64,000 nucleotides of DNA from Paracoccaceae bacterium (GCA_024742455.1 JANSYL010000005.1:124001-188000), one strand, 5' to 3'. Counted from the stretch's first letter, positions 44,859 through 54,861 are shown. Numbers and translations: made by a program. The notes: generated by a model not told the origin, from the sequence alone.

Positions 44859-46370
44859 TTACCGGTTGCCGCCTTCGCCAAACAGCCCCGCATCCTCGGC
44901 CGCGCGCCGGATCGCGCGGGCCTTGTTGACGGTTTCCTCGAACTCGGCCTCGGGGTCGCTGTCATAAACGACGCCGCCGCCCGCCTGGATGTAGAGCTTG
45001 CCGTCCTTCACCACCGCCGTCCTCAGCGCGATGCACATGTCCATGTCGCCGCCCGCGCTGAAATAGCCCACGCCGCCGCCATAGACGCCGCGCTTTTCCG
45101 GCTCCAGTTCGTCGATGATCTCCATCGCCCGCACCTTGGGCGCGCCGGATACCGTGCCCGCAGGCAGCCCGGCCAGCAGCGCCGACAGCGCGTCATGCTC
45201 CTCCGACAATTCGCCCACGACGTTCGACACGATATGCATGACGTGGGAATAGCGTTCGACGATGAATTCCTCGGTGGGCCGCACCGTCCCGATCCTGGCC
45301 ACCCGGCCCACGTCGTTGCGGCCCAGGTCGAGCAGCATCAGGTGTTCGGCCAGTTCCTTTTCATCGGCCAGCAGGTCGGCCTCCAGCGCGCGGTCTTCCT
45401 CGGGCGTGGCGCCGCGTTTGCGCGTGCCGGCAATGGGGCGGATCGTGACCTCGCCCCCGAAGACCCGCACCAGGATTTCCGGGCTGGCGCCGACCACCTG
45501 GAACGGGCCGAAATTGAAGAAGAACATGAAGGGCGACGGGTTCGTCCGCCGCAGCGCGCGGTAAAGCGCGAAAGGGGGATGGGCGAAATCCTGCGTCCAG
45601 CGTTGCGACGGGACGACCTGAAAGATATCGCCCGCGCGGATGTATTCCCTGGCCCGTTCGACGGCGGCGAGATAGGCGGGTTTGGTGAAAGTCGACACCG
45701 GCTCGGCCACCGGCGCGACCTGTCCCATCTCGCGCCCGCCCAGACCGGGCGCGCGGTCGAGATCGCGCAGCGCGTCCGACACCCGTTCGGCGGCCTGCGC
45801 ATAGGCCGCCCGCGCCGACAGGCCCGATCGCGCCCAGGCGGGTGAGACGACCGTCACCTCGCCCTTCACCCCGTCGAGCACCGCGATGACGGACGGGCGC
45901 ATCAGCACCGCGTCGGGCAGGCCAAGGGGGTCGGGGTTGATGTCGGGCAGGTGTTCGACCAGCCGGATCATGTCATAGCCCAGATACCCGAACAGCCCCG
46001 CCGCGGCGGCGGGCAGATCGGCGGGCATGTCGATGGCGCTTTCGGCAAGCAGCGCGCGGATCGCCTCAAGCGGCGGCGCGCTCACGTCCTCGAAGGCATC
46101 GCGGTCGAAGCGGGCGGTGCGGTTGATGCGCGAGGTCTCGCCCTGGCATTCCCAGATCAGGTCGGGTTTCAGCCCGATGATCGAATAGCGGCCCCGCACC
46201 TCGCCCCCGGTCACGGATTCCAGGATGAAACTGTCGCGCCCCGCCTCGGCCAGTTTCATCATCACCGAGACCGGCGTGTCGAGATCGGCGGCCAAGCGGG
46301 CATAGACCAATTGGTTCTTTCCCGCCGTCCACCCGGCCTCGAAGGTCTCGAAATCGGGGGTCAGCGCCAT
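44859..46370 (-). CDS. trpE: anthranilate synthase component I
   Basis: Makes anthranilate from chorismate with ammonia from TrpG. At 503 aa it shows the N-terminal feedback region with an LLES-like element (DSFILESVTGGEVRGRYSII) that is consistent with Trp binding. Catalytic blocks follow: IFQVVPSQRWTQDF, PIAGTRKRGATPEEDRALEA, LPAGTVSGAPKVRAMEIIDE and AGGGVVYDSDPEAEFEE. Its ATG overlaps the ppiD stop by one base. I see no obvious trp leader peptide because the upstream region is the ppiD coding sequence. Confidence 0.96.
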   Translation of the reverse strand: MALTPDFETFEAGWTAGKNQLVYARLAADLDTPVSVMMKLAEAGRDSFILESVTGGEVRGRYSIIGLKPDLIWECQGETSRINRTARFDRDAFEDVSAPPLEAIRALLAESAIDMPADLPAAAAGLFGYLGYDMIRLVEHLPDINPDPLGLPDAVLMRPSVIAVLDGVKGEVTVVSPAWARSGLSARAAYAQAAERVSDALRDLDRAPGLGGREMGQVAPVAEPVSTFTKPAYLAAVERAREYIRAGDIFQVVPSQRWTQDFAHPPFALYRALRRTNPSPFMFFFNFGPFQVVGASPEILVRVFGGEVTIRPIAGTRKRGATPEEDRALEADLLADEKELAEHLMLLDLGRNDVGRVARIGTVRPTEEFIVERYSHVMHIVSNVVGELSEEHDALSALLAGLPAGTVSGAPKVRAMEIIDELEPEKRGVYGGGVGYFSAGGDMDMCIALRTAVVKDGKLYIQAGGGVVYDSDPEAEFEETVNKARAIRRAAEDAGLFGEGGNR

Positions 46371-48223
46371 TACTGGAACTGCGCGTGAACGGCGTTGATG
46401 ACCGCCTGGTCGAGCCGGATGCCCTTTTCCGCCTCAAGCGCCAGCCCGTAGGCTTCGAACAGGTCCTGCGCCAGCGATTGCGCCACCGCCTGTTCCAGAA
46501 ATCCAAGAAGCGCGCCCGTATCCTCGGCATCCCGGGCACCGGGGTTGATCGCCTCTAGCCGGGCGATCACGGCCTGTTCGGCGCCCGGCACCATCGCGGT
46601 GGCGCCCGGTTCCTGCAGCTGAAAGACCTGTGCCACCAGTGTCGGCGGCGCACCAGGGACGCGGTCCTGCCGGCGCACCTGCGCCTCGAGCGTGACGGTG
46701 CCGAAATCCTCCAGCGCGGCGCCCGTCGCCAGTTCGGCCATCACCGTCTCGGCGCGGGTGGCCAGCGCGGCGCGCAATTCGGTGGCCGCCCAGGCCTCGG
46801 CCACCTCGGCCTCGATCTCGGCCAGGGGCGGCAGGGTCGGCGGCACGACGGCGTCAAGGCGCAGCGCGAAGATGCCGCCATCGGACAGGTCCAGCACCTC
46901 GGGGAAATCGCCGTCCTGCACCGCGTCGGCGGCATCGCGGAACGCATCATATCCCGCGATCGGGTCCTCGGAGGCGGCGGTGTAATCGAGCGTGGCGAGG
47001 CGCAGGACCGTGTCGGACGTCAGTTCCTCGAGCGTGGCGCCCGCGGCCAGAAGATCATCGACCTCGTCGCGCAGATCGGCCACCAGACGCCGGGCGGCGT
47101 CGGCGGCCAGTTCGGCGGACAGTTCCTCGCGCGCGTCCTCGAAGGGCACCTCCGAGGCCTCCAGCACCGCATTGACGCGGAAGATCGCGGGGCCGAGCGC
47201 GCTTTCGACCGGGCCGATGATCTCGCTTTCGTCATCGGCGAAGATCACGGCCGCCGCTTCGGGCGCAAGGTCTTCGGCGGCGACCTCGCCGAGGTCCACA
47301 TCCTCGAGCGACAGGCCGCGGTCGGCCACCAGCGTATCGAAATCCGTTTCGCCCGCGGCTATGGCATCGGCGGCGGCCTGGGCTGCGGCAAGGTCGAGAT
47401 AGACCAGCCGTTCCAGCAGGCGCCGCTCGGGCTGAACGTAAAGCTCGCGCCGGTCCTCGTAGAGCGCGCGCCGTGCCTCCTCGTCGATCTCGACCTCGTC
47501 CATCAGCATCGCGGGCCTCACCCAAGCATAGGTGATGCGTTTGGCTTCGGGCCGGGTGAAGCGCTGGCCATTGTCCTCGTAATAGGCGCTCAGGTCCTCG
47601 GGTGCGGGTTCTGGCAGCGCCTCGGGCAGGTCGGCCTCGGTCAGCGTCAGCAGGGCGATATCGCGGGTCTCGGACTGGTAGGCGGTCAGGGTGTCGGCGA
47701 TCACCGGGTTCGGCACCACGCCCCCCACGATGGCAAGCTGCAGCAGGTCGCGCGCGGTGTCGGCGCGGATATCTTCCTCGAACTCGGCCACGGTCAGGCC
47801 GTTCTGGCGGAGCTCGAATTCATAGGCGTCGCGGTCGAACCGGCCATCGGGCCCGGTCAGTCCGGGGATCTGGGTGATCTGTCGTGCCACGGTCGCATCG
47901 CCCACCGACAGGCCCATTTCGCGTGCCTCATCGGCCAGCGCGGCACGTGCCACCAGCGCACGCAGGATCGCCTGGTCGGTGCCCTGGTTCATCAGGTCGC
48001 GCAGCGTCAGGGGGCGCTGGGTCTGGGCGATCTGGGCGCGCAATTCGTTCTGCAGGGCGCGGGCGTAATCCTCGGCGGTGATTTCTTCCTCACCGACCGA
48101 CCCGACGCGGGAGGCGCCGCCGGTGAAGCTGCCGATACCGAAGCCTGCCAGCGCCACGAACAGCAGGCCGAGGATGATCCAGACAAAGATGTTGGAGGCG
48201 GTCTTGCGGGCCTTCACAGCCAT
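46370..48223 (-). CDS. ppiD: SurA/PpiD-type periplasmic folding factor (peptidyl-prolyl isomerase)
   Basis: Inner-membrane-anchored periplasmic chaperone of the PpiD type, 617 aa. A cytoplasmic start and one transmembrane helix (IFVWIILGLLFVALAGFGIG, about residues 12-31) are followed by a SurA-like N-terminal region (ITAEDYARALQNELRAQIAQ). A parvulin-type domain lies in the middle, and the C-terminal half is long and very acidic. It assists outer-membrane and secreted protein folding. It lies upstream of trpE with a one-base overlap. Confidence 0.9.
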   Translation of the reverse strand: MAVKARKTASNIFVWIILGLLFVALAGFGIGSFTGGASRVGSVGEEEITAEDYARALQNELRAQIAQTQRPLTLRDLMNQGTDQAILRALVARAALADEAREMGLSVGDATVARQITQIPGLTGPDGRFDRDAYEFELRQNGLTVAEFEEDIRADTARDLLQLAIVGGVVPNPVIADTLTAYQSETRDIALLTLTEADLPEALPEPAPEDLSAYYEDNGQRFTRPEAKRITYAWVRPAMLMDEVEIDEEARRALYEDRRELYVQPERRLLERLVYLDLAAAQAAADAIAAGETDFDTLVADRGLSLEDVDLGEVAAEDLAPEAAAVIFADDESEIIGPVESALGPAIFRVNAVLEASEVPFEDAREELSAELAADAARRLVADLRDEVDDLLAAGATLEELTSDTVLRLATLDYTAASEDPIAGYDAFRDAADAVQDGDFPEVLDLSDGGIFALRLDAVVPPTLPPLAEIEAEVAEAWAATELRAALATRAETVMAELATGAALEDFGTVTLEAQVRRQDRVPGAPPTLVAQVFQLQEPGATAMVPGAEQAVIARLEAINPGARDAEDTGALLGFLEQAVAQSLAQDLFEAYGLALEAEKGIRLDQAVINAVHAQFQ

Positions 48224-48304
48224 CGGGGCAGGTCCTTTCGTCGGGGCCTTGGGGCGCGATACTGGCGGGTGGTCTAGCGGGCCGGGCGCGCTCGGGCAAG
48301 CCGA

Positions 48305-49492
48305 TCAGAGATCGAGCGCGGCAAGGCGGTCGATCACCTCGGACAGCCCGTCGCGGTCGGCATTGGCGAAGGCCACGCGCAGTGTGGTTTCCGCCTGGCC
48401 GTCGCCGCCCTTGTCGCGGGTCGGGCCGAACATCGTTCCGGGCAGGGTCAGAAGGCCCGCGGCATCCACCATCGCGCGCGCGACCTGATCGGAGGCGGCC
48501 GCGAACGGGTGGCGCAGATAAGCGAAATAGGCCCCGCAGCCCAGAAGCTGCCAATCTGGCAGGCGCGCCATGCCCTGCACCAGCGCATCGCGCCGCGCCA
48601 GGATTTCCAGCCGTTCACTGGCCAGCCAGTCGTGCAGGTTCCGCATCCCCCAGAGCGCGCCGATCTGGCCCACCTGAGGGGCGCAGATCGCGACGGTGTC
48701 GAGGAATTTCTCGACCTCGGCCAGCCGCGCGGGTGAGGCGACGGCGGCGCCCACGCGGTGGCCCGTCAGGCGGTAGGCCTTGGAGAAGGAATAAAGGTGG
48801 ATCAGCGTGTCGTCCCAACCGGGATCGGCGAACAGGTCATGGGGCGCGCCGTCACGGGAATGGAAATCGCGATAGGTTTCATCGATGATCAGGGCGAGAC
48901 CCTTGCGCCTGGCAAGGTCGAAAAACGCGCGCAGGGTGGTGGCAGGATATTCCGCGCCGGACGGATTGTTGGGCGTGATCAGGACGATGGCGCGGGTGCG
49001 GTCGGTGATCAGTCTTTCCGCCGCGTCCGCCTCGGGGATCAGGCTGTCGCCGGTGGGCAGGGGCACGGTTTTCACCCCCTCCATGTCCAGCCACATCTTG
49101 TGATTGAAATAATAGGGCAGGGGGAGGATCACCTCGTCACCCGCACCGGCCAGCGTCGACATGATCGCGGTGAAGGCCTGGTTGCATCCGGCGGTGATGG
49201 CGACCTGCGTATCGGTGATTTCGCCGCCATAGCCCGCCGACCATTGCGCGGCCAGTTCGGCGCGCAGCTCCGGCAGGCCGAGGACGGGGCCGTAAAGATG
49301 CGCCGCCGGATCCTCGATCAGCGCGCGGGCCATGGCCCGGGCCAGCGGTTCGGGCGGCGGGTCGACCGGGGCAGCCTGGCTGAGATTGATCAGGGGCCGG
49401 TCGTCGGGGAACGCCTTGCCCGCGATCCAGCGCCGCGCCTCCATCACGGGGGGCGGGAAGGTGCGCGTATAGGTCGGGTTCAGGGGCTGCAT
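48305..49492 (-). CDS. class I/II PLP aminotransferase
   Basis: Fold type I aminotransferase, 395 aa. The Schiff-base Lys is in YSFSKAYRLTGHRVGAAVAS. The cofactor-binding Asn is in ITPNNPSGAEYP, and the AGCNQAFTAIMSTL helix follows the phosphate region. The start at 49492 (MQPLNPTYTRTF) is preferred; the longer frame to 49717 is antisense to part of ssb and low in complexity. The substrate is unknown; it may act on aspartate or aromatic keto acids. Confidence 0.88.
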   Translation of the reverse strand: MQPLNPTYTRTFPPPVMEARRWIAGKAFPDDRPLINLSQAAPVDPPPEPLARAMARALIEDPAAHLYGPVLGLPELRAELAAQWSAGYGGEITDTQVAITAGCNQAFTAIMSTLAGAGDEVILPLPYYFNHKMWLDMEGVKTVPLPTGDSLIPEADAAERLITDRTRAIVLITPNNPSGAEYPATTLRAFFDLARRKGLALIIDETYRDFHSRDGAPHDLFADPGWDDTLIHLYSFSKAYRLTGHRVGAAVASPARLAEVEKFLDTVAICAPQVGQIGALWGMRNLHDWLASERLEILARRDALVQGMARLPDWQLLGCGAYFAYLRHPFAAASDQVARAMVDAAGLLTLPGTMFGPTRDKGGDGQAETTLRVAFANADRDGLSEVIDRLAALDL

Positions 49493-49568
49493 CGGGGTGG
49501 GGTCCTGCAAGGGAAGGGACCAGAGCTTTGAGGGGCTCTGGTCAAAGCCGCCGAAGGCTTCGGGCTGC

Positions 49569-50069
49569 TCAGAACGGGATTTCGTCGTCCATGTCGGCGG
49601 GGCCGAAGCTGCCGCCCGGGCCGCCACCGCGTCCGCCGTCCTGGCCGCCGCCGCGGTCGTCCATCGCCGGGCGGTCGTCATAGCCGCCCATGGCGCTGCC
49701 GCCACTGCCAGCACCATCGCGGCTGTCGAGGAATGTCAGCTCACCCGCATAGGGGCGCAGCACCACCTCGGTCGAGTACCGGTCCTGGCCCGACTGGTCC
49801 TGCCATTTGCGGGTTTCCAGCTTGCCCTCGATATAGACCTTCGATCCCTTGCGCAGATACTGCTCCGCCAGCCGCGCGAGGTTTTCATTGAAGATCGCGA
49901 CCGAATGCCATTCGGTCCGTTCCCGCCGTTCGCCGGTGTTGCGGTCCTTCCAGGTCTCGGACGTCGCGATGCGCAGGTTGCAAACCTTGCCGCCGTTCTG
50001 AAAGCTGCGCACCTCCGGATCACGGCCCAGATTGCCGATCAGGATCACCTTGTTGACGGACCCGGCCAT
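49569..50069 (-). CDS. ssb: single-stranded DNA-binding protein
   Basis: Essential ssDNA-binding protein, 166 aa. It has the OB fold ([60 protein letters not shown]), a Gly-rich flexible linker and the acidic C-terminal tip DMDDEIPF that binds partner proteins. Start is at 50069. The 171 bases to the divergent lytic transglycosylase gene hold both promoters. I found no GTTC-N7-GTTC box there. Confidence 0.97.
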   Translation of the reverse strand: MAGSVNKVILIGNLGRDPEVRSFQNGGKVCNLRIATSETWKDRNTGERRERTEWHSVAIFNENLARLAEQYLRKGSKVYIEGKLETRKWQDQSGQDRYSTEVVLRPYAGELTFLDSRDGAGSGGSAMGGYDDRPAMDDRGGGQDGGRGGGPGGSFGPADMDDEIPF

Positions 50070-50240
50070 GGGCTGCCCTCCACATCGTTGGCAAAACGGG
50101 GCGCGCGGGGTCGATTCCCGGCGCCGGTCGAGAACAGACCATTCCATTAAGGTTAAGGAAACGCAAACCCCGTCGCCCGGCTTGGACGGATCACGCGATG
50201 CGGCTATATTGCGCGAATTGATGTCGTTCGGGAGCGCGCG

Positions 50241-50819
50241 GTGCTGCGTCTGGTCTTGGGAATTGCCTTTTTCTGCTGGCCCGGTCTGGTCTGGGCACAG
50301 TCCGATCCGATGGACCGGATCAACCGGGCGCTTGGCGTGCTGGACGACCGTGTGAGCGAGCAATACGCGTTTTCCGCCCGGCTGCGCCCCGATTACGTGC
50401 CCGATGCCGAACCCGAAGACGGGCCGCTGCCGCGATATCGCGGAAGCTATTCCGGACCTTGGCTGCAGGTCGCCCGTGATGCGGCGCGCCGCAACGATAT
50501 CCCCGAGGACCTTTTCCTGCGCCTTGTCTCCCAGGAATCCGCCTGGGACCCCGAGGCGGTCAGCCATGCAGGTGCCATCGGGCTGGCGCAGCTGATGCCG
50601 GACACGGCGATGGACCTGGGCGTCGATCCGACCGATCCGGTCGCCAATCTGGATGGCGGCGCGCGTTACCTGGCGCAGCAATTCCGCACCTTCGGCAATT
50701 GGCGCCTGGCGCTGGCCGCCTACAATGCGGGGCCTGCGGCGGTGCACGAACATAACGGCGTGCCGCCGTTCCCGGAGACGCAGGATTACGTACGGATCAT
50801 CCTGGGCACGGACGGCTAG
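50241..50819 (+). CDS. periplasmic lytic transglycosylase
   Basis: Cleaves peptidoglycan between MurNAc and GlcNAc. At 192 aa it has a signal peptide ([19 protein letters not shown], cleavage after AQ near residue 20). The SLT domain has catalytic Glu99 in [20 protein letters not shown], then [15 protein letters not shown] and [14 protein letters not shown]. The GTG start at 50241 has GGGAG seven bases upstream. Its TAG stop overlaps the stop of the convergent small gene in a CTAG palindrome. Confidence 0.9.
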   Translation: MLRLVLGIAFFCWPGLVWAQSDPMDRINRALGVLDDRVSEQYAFSARLRPDYVPDAEPEDGPLPRYRGSYSGPWLQVARDAARRNDIPEDLFLRLVSQESAWDPEAVSHAGAIGLAQLMPDTAMDLGVDPTDPVANLDGGARYLAQQFRTFGNWRLALAAYNAGPAAVHEHNGVPPFPETQDYVRIILGTDG

Positions 50820-51034
50820 GCGGCGGTTTCGGCCCCGCGCGCGACCAGCTGCGCCTTCAGCTCCGGCGCGCGCGGGTCACCCGCCTCGAGCGCGAAGACG
50901 TAGGCATGGGTCAGGTAGAAGGCCGCCGCGACGCCGGTGGCGGCCCCGGCGGCTTGCGCATAGAGCGTGATCAGCGCCGCGTGGTCCCCCGCCGCATGGG
51001 CCGCGAGCAGGGCGGCGTTGAGATCGCCGGTCAC
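50816..51034 (-). CDS. small hypothetical protein coupled to the Rieske oxygenase
   Basis: A 72 aa Ala-rich helical protein ([40 protein letters not shown]) with a TPR- or Sel1-like look. The GTG start at 51034 overlaps the Rieske gene stop (GTGA), and the reading frame is compositionally like its neighbours, which supports coding. The function is unknown; a small accessory or stabilising subunit is possible. Confidence 0.65.
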   Translation of the reverse strand: MTGDLNAALLAAHAAGDHAALITLYAQAAGAATGVAAAFYLTHAYVFALEAGDPRAPELKAQLVARGAETAA

Positions 51035-52176
51035 GCGCTGTCGGCCATCCGTTTCGCCACCCAGGCGTGGAAGCAATGGGTCGGCCCGTCCATCGCGGGG
51101 GAAAACCGCCCCCCATCGAACCCCGTCGCCGCGCGGCCACGCTGCATGCCTTCGACGACGAAGACATCCTCGACAAAGACGCCTTTCCAAAGCTGGGCGT
51201 TTTTCGCCCGCAGGTCCGGGTCGGTGTCGGGGGTGGGATAGTAGATATGGACGTGTTCGCGGGTTTTGTCATGGGCGGCGGGTTCGAGGATGATCGCGTA
51301 GCTGTGGTCGCGATGCACGCCGAGCAGGACATTGGGATAGAGCGCCACGTATTCCGCCCCGGTCTGCCAGAAATCGGACAGGCCGTCGAAATCGGGGAAG
51401 GTCGCGCCGTCCTCGCCCCTGAGCTGGCGGTAGACATAGGTGCCCTGCCCGGAATAGGCGCCCGGTTCCTCGATATGGTAGTGATCTTCGAGGCGGGAAT
51501 AGCTGTTCAGCCCGGGATGCACCCAGGGCAAATGATAGCTTTCGCAGTAGTTTTCGACGGCCAGTTTCCAGTTGGTGTCGACCTCAAGGGTGAAACTGCT
51601 TTCGGGGCCGCCGTGAAAGATCGGCTGTTCGAATTCGGCCCATCTTTCCAGCAGGTTGGCATGGAGTTCTTCAAAAGGGGGCGCATCGCCCGACAGGTTC
51701 ACGAAGACCACGTCGCGCCACAGATGGGTGGGCACCTCAAGCAGGCCCAGAAGCGCGCGGTTGATGCCGTCATGGGCGTTCTGGCCGGGCCCGCCCACAT
51801 GGGGCGTGGCGACCAGACGCCCGTCCTTGGCATAGCACCAGGAATGATAGGGGCAGCGGATCGCGCCCTCGATCTTGCGGGGTTCATCGACAAGGATCAT
51901 GCCCCGGTGGCGGCAGATATTGTAGAAGACGCGCACCTGCCCGGCATCGTCGCGCAACAGCAGCAGGGGCTGGCCGAGGAAGGTGATCGGTTTCGCATCG
52001 CCGGTTTCCGGCACGTCGGCGCCGACGGCAATGGCGGCCCAGGTGGTTTCCAGCGTGGCGCGGTTTTCCGCCGCGATGGTGGCGGGGTCGGTGTAATGGG
52101 CGTTGGGCAGGCCATGGGCCTGGTCGATGGGGGCCATGACGGCGTCGAGCGGGCTGCGGGCGATATCATCGGGCAT
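51031..52176 (-). CDS. Rieske aromatic-ring-hydroxylating-type oxygenase, alpha subunit
   Basis: Rieske non-heme iron monooxygenase, 381 aa. The [2Fe-2S] ligands are Cys88, His90, Cys108 and His111 in CRHRGMIL and RCPYHSW. The mononuclear iron histidines are His215 and His220 in NYCESYHLPWVHPGL. The bridging position is Glu212, as in the quaternary-ammonium oxygenases (carnitine or betaine type), rather than the usual Asp. GGAGG precedes the start at 52176. No reductase gene is in the window. The substrate may be a trimethylammonium or N-methylated compound, which is inference. Confidence 0.88.
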   Translation of the reverse strand: MPDDIARSPLDAVMAPIDQAHGLPNAHYTDPATIAAENRATLETTWAAIAVGADVPETGDAKPITFLGQPLLLLRDDAGQVRVFYNICRHRGMILVDEPRKIEGAIRCPYHSWCYAKDGRLVATPHVGGPGQNAHDGINRALLGLLEVPTHLWRDVVFVNLSGDAPPFEELHANLLERWAEFEQPIFHGGPESSFTLEVDTNWKLAVENYCESYHLPWVHPGLNSYSRLEDHYHIEEPGAYSGQGTYVYRQLRGEDGATFPDFDGLSDFWQTGAEYVALYPNVLLGVHRDHSYAIILEPAAHDKTREHVHIYYPTPDTDPDLRAKNAQLWKGVFVEDVFVVEGMQRGRAATGFDGGRFSPAMDGPTHCFHAWVAKRMADSA

Positions 52177-52534
52177 GGCGACCTCCATCCTAGGGCTGGC
52201 GCAGTTTCGCCGCGCGATCAAAGGCCCGTCTTGCGCGGGGGCGACATGGGACATGTCGGGAATGGGCCAGGTCAGCGTGATGCTTTGCCAACCGTTGTCC
52301 CCCGGGAGCAGGGTGCGCGCCTGCCCGCGGGGGGCGGCAAAACCCGGGATTTTCACTTCATGGCAGCCAAGTCATGGCATTTGTGAGCGGTGGACCCGGC
52401 CCCGGTGCGTCAGCCCGCCGGGGAGGCGTTGGCCATTGTCTGTCGGACCGATGGCGTTCCAGTGAACGACCGCTTGCCCTGCGCTGTCAGCGCGCACTGG
52501 GCGGGGGGGGCGTATGGAAACGGGGGTCGAAGGG
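52177..52534. other. intergenic region upstream of the Rieske gene
   Basis: These 358 bases carry no gene that I can support; the open frames lack binding sites and look like GC-driven shadows. It must hold the promoter of the Rieske gene and the 3' end of the ilvN transcript. One notable element is a direct repeat of CATGGCA at 52359-52365 and 52373-52379, 14 bases apart start to start, which could bind an AraC-type activator. A weak GACAT-N5-ATGTC palindrome lies at 52243-52257. Confidence 0.4.
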
Positions 52535-53092
52535 TCAAACCCCCCGCGCAATCGCCGCCACGCCGGTGCGGGCCAGCCGCACCTCGCCCAGGGGGCGCAT
52601 CAGGTCGCAGAAGGCGTCGATCTTGTCCGGGGTTCCGGTGATCTCGAAGACGAAGCTTTCCAGCGTGCTGTCGACGACATTGGCGCGGAAGATCTCGGCG
52701 ATGCGCAGGGATTCGACGCGCGCGTCCCCCTTGGCCTCGACCTTGATCAGCGCCAGTTCACGGCTGACATGAGGGCCCTCGACGGTCAGGTCGGCGACCT
52801 CGTGCACGGGCACCATGCGTTCCAGCTGCATCTTGATCTGGTTGATCACCTGCGGCGTACCCGAGGTGACGATGGTGATGCGCGACCGGTGGCCTTCGCG
52901 GTCGACCTCGGCCACGGTCAGACTGTCGATATTGTAGCCGCGCCCGGAAAACAGCCCAATCACCCGCGCCAGCACCCCGGCCTCGTTCTGCACCAGGATC
53001 GCGAGGGTATGGGTCTCGATCACGTCCGACATATGGCTGCGCAGGTCATAGGCGGAGTGGCTGGAGGAGCCTTTTTCGATGTTGAGCGCCAT
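52535..53092 (-). CDS. ilvN: acetolactate synthase small (regulatory) subunit
   Basis: Valine-sensing regulatory subunit of acetohydroxyacid synthase, 185 aa. The N-terminal ACT domain includes TLAILVQNEAGVLARVIGLF and SGRGYNIDSLTVAEVDREGH, and the C-terminal domain includes SRELALIKVEAKGDAR. Its catalytic partner ilvB is 3.5 kb upstream on the same strand, separated by transporter, stress and toxin-antitoxin genes instead of being adjacent. Confidence 0.96.
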   Translation of the reverse strand: MALNIEKGSSSHSAYDLRSHMSDVIETHTLAILVQNEAGVLARVIGLFSGRGYNIDSLTVAEVDREGHRSRITIVTSGTPQVINQIKMQLERMVPVHEVADLTVEGPHVSRELALIKVEAKGDARVESLRIAEIFRANVVDSTLESFVFEITGTPDKIDAFCDLMRPLGEVRLARTGVAAIARGV

Positions 53093-53211
53093 GTGCTGTC
53101 TCCCTTGGGTTTCGGGGTGAAAGCATGGGGGGGCGCGGCGATCAAGGCAGAAACGCGAACGGGCGCCCAAGGCCGGGCGCCCGTTTCCCTGACCCGCCTG
53201 CGCGGGCGGGG

Positions 53212-54861
53212 TCAGGCCTGTTCGGCCCTCAGACCGCGCCAGATCGCGTAGCACAGCAGCAGCAGGACGACCGTGAAGGGCAGGCCGGTCGAGATCACCA
53301 TTGCCTGCAGGGCAGCCAGCCCGCCGCCGATCAGCAGCGCAATGGCGACAAGGCCCTCGAAGGTGCACCAGAAAATGCGCTGCGGCACCGGGGCGTCGAT
53401 CTTGCCGCCCGCCGTTATCGTGTCGATCACCAGGCTGCCGCTGTCGGAGGAGGTGACGAAGAACACGATCACGAGGATGATGCCGAGGGTCGAGGTGATC
53501 GAGGCCAGCGGCAGGCTTTCGAGCATCGCAAACAGCGACAGTTCCGGGCTGTAGGCGGCGATCACGTTGGCATAGACGGCACTTTCGGTCGTGTTGGCGA
53601 TCATGTCATTGATCGCCGCGCCGCCGAAGACGGCCATCCACAACACGCAGACCAGCGACGGGATGATCAGCACGCAGGTGATGAATTCGCGCACCGTGCG
53701 GCCCCGGCTGACACGGGCGATGAACATGCCCACGAAGGGTGACCACGAAATCCACCAGGCCCAGTAGAAGGCCGTCCAGCCCTGCATGTACCCGGTGTCT
53801 TCGCGCCCGAACGGGTTCGACAGCGGCACGACTTCCTGCGCGTAGGCGACGATGCCGCGGCCGAACTCGGTCAGGATGGTGGCCGCGCCGGCGGTGAAAA
53901 GGACGAAGAGCAACAGCGCGAAGGCGAGGATCATGTTCAGCTCGGACAGCCGTTTCACACCGCCATCGAGGCCCCTCAGCACCGAGATCAGCGCCACGGC
54001 GGTGATCGCCACGATCAGGATCACCTGCGCGGTGATCGAGATCGGGATGCCGTAAATGTATTCCAGCCCGGCATTGGCCTGTTGCGCGCCGAAGCCGAGC
54101 GAGGTGGCCAGCCCGAAAAGCGTCGCGAACACCGCCAGCGTGTCGATGACATGACCCCACCAGCCCCAGACCCTGTCGCCCAGAAGCGGGTAAAAGGCCG
54201 AGCGGATCGTCAGGGGCAGGCCCTTGTTATAGGTGAACAGCGCCAGCGCCAGTGCCACGACGGCATAGATCGCCCATGGGTGGAGCGCCCAGTGATAGGA
54301 GGTGGCGGCCAGCGCCATCCGGCGCGCCTCCTCGACATTGGCGGCGACCAGTGCGCCGTCTTCGGTGAAGGGGCGCACGGTGCCCAGCGGCGCATCACCC
54401 CAGGGCGTGCCGAAGTAATAGGCCGGTTCCAGAACGCCGAAAAACATCAGCCCGATCCCCATGCCGGCGGCGAACAGCATCGCGAACCAGCCGGGATAGG
54501 AATAATCGGGCGTGGCCTCGGCCCCGCCCAGCCGCACGCGGCCCACCGGCAGCACGATCAGCGCCAGGCAGAACAGCACGAAGATGTTGGCCGACATCAG
54601 GAAGAACCAGTCGAAATTCGAGGTCAGCGCGGGCCGCAGCCAGCCGAAGAAATCGCCAGCTTGGGTCGGCGCCAGCAGCGCGTAGACCACGAAGGCCACG
54701 ATCGACAGGCCCGAGATCAGGAAGACGGGGTTGTGGATGTCGAAGCCGAACGGGCCGACCTGGCCCTCGACGTTGTCCTGGCCGATATCGTAATCGGTTT
54801 CGATCAGGTCGGCTTCGCCCTCGGGGGCCGGGATGCCCTGGATGTTGGTATCGTCGGTCAT
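53212..54861 (-). CDS. BCCT-family betaine/choline/carnitine-type transporter
   Basis: Secondary transporter for quaternary ammonium compounds or related osmolytes, 549 aa with 12 predicted helices and an acidic N-terminus. Diagnostic segments are AAGMGIGLMFFGVLEPAYYF (Gly-rich helix 3) and the aromatic substrate box FYWAWWISWSPFVGMFIARV in helix 8. The MGIGLMFF sequence resembles Na+-coupled betaine carriers. It follows a Usp gene by 22 bases and probably forms an operon with it for osmolyte uptake. Confidence 0.93.
   Translation of the reverse strand: MTDDTNIQGIPAPEGEADLIETDYDIGQDNVEGQVGPFGFDIHNPVFLISGLSIVAFVVYALLAPTQAGDFFGWLRPALTSNFDWFFLMSANIFVLFCLALIVLPVGRVRLGGAEATPDYSYPGWFAMLFAAGMGIGLMFFGVLEPAYYFGTPWGDAPLGTVRPFTEDGALVAANVEEARRMALAATSYHWALHPWAIYAVVALALALFTYNKGLPLTIRSAFYPLLGDRVWGWWGHVIDTLAVFATLFGLATSLGFGAQQANAGLEYIYGIPISITAQVILIVAITAVALISVLRGLDGGVKRLSELNMILAFALLLFVLFTAGAATILTEFGRGIVAYAQEVVPLSNPFGREDTGYMQGWTAFYWAWWISWSPFVGMFIARVSRGRTVREFITCVLIIPSLVCVLWMAVFGGAAINDMIANTTESAVYANVIAAYSPELSLFAMLESLPLASITSTLGIILVIVFFVTSSDSGSLVIDTITAGGKIDAPVPQRIFWCTFEGLVAIALLIGGGLAALQAMVISTGLPFTVVLLLLCYAIWRGLRAEQA

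Noticed and set aside
50070-50240. SOS box upstream of ssb
   Set aside because: GAACAGACCATTCC resembles half of a LexA site, but the second GAAC/GTTC at seven-base spacing is missing.
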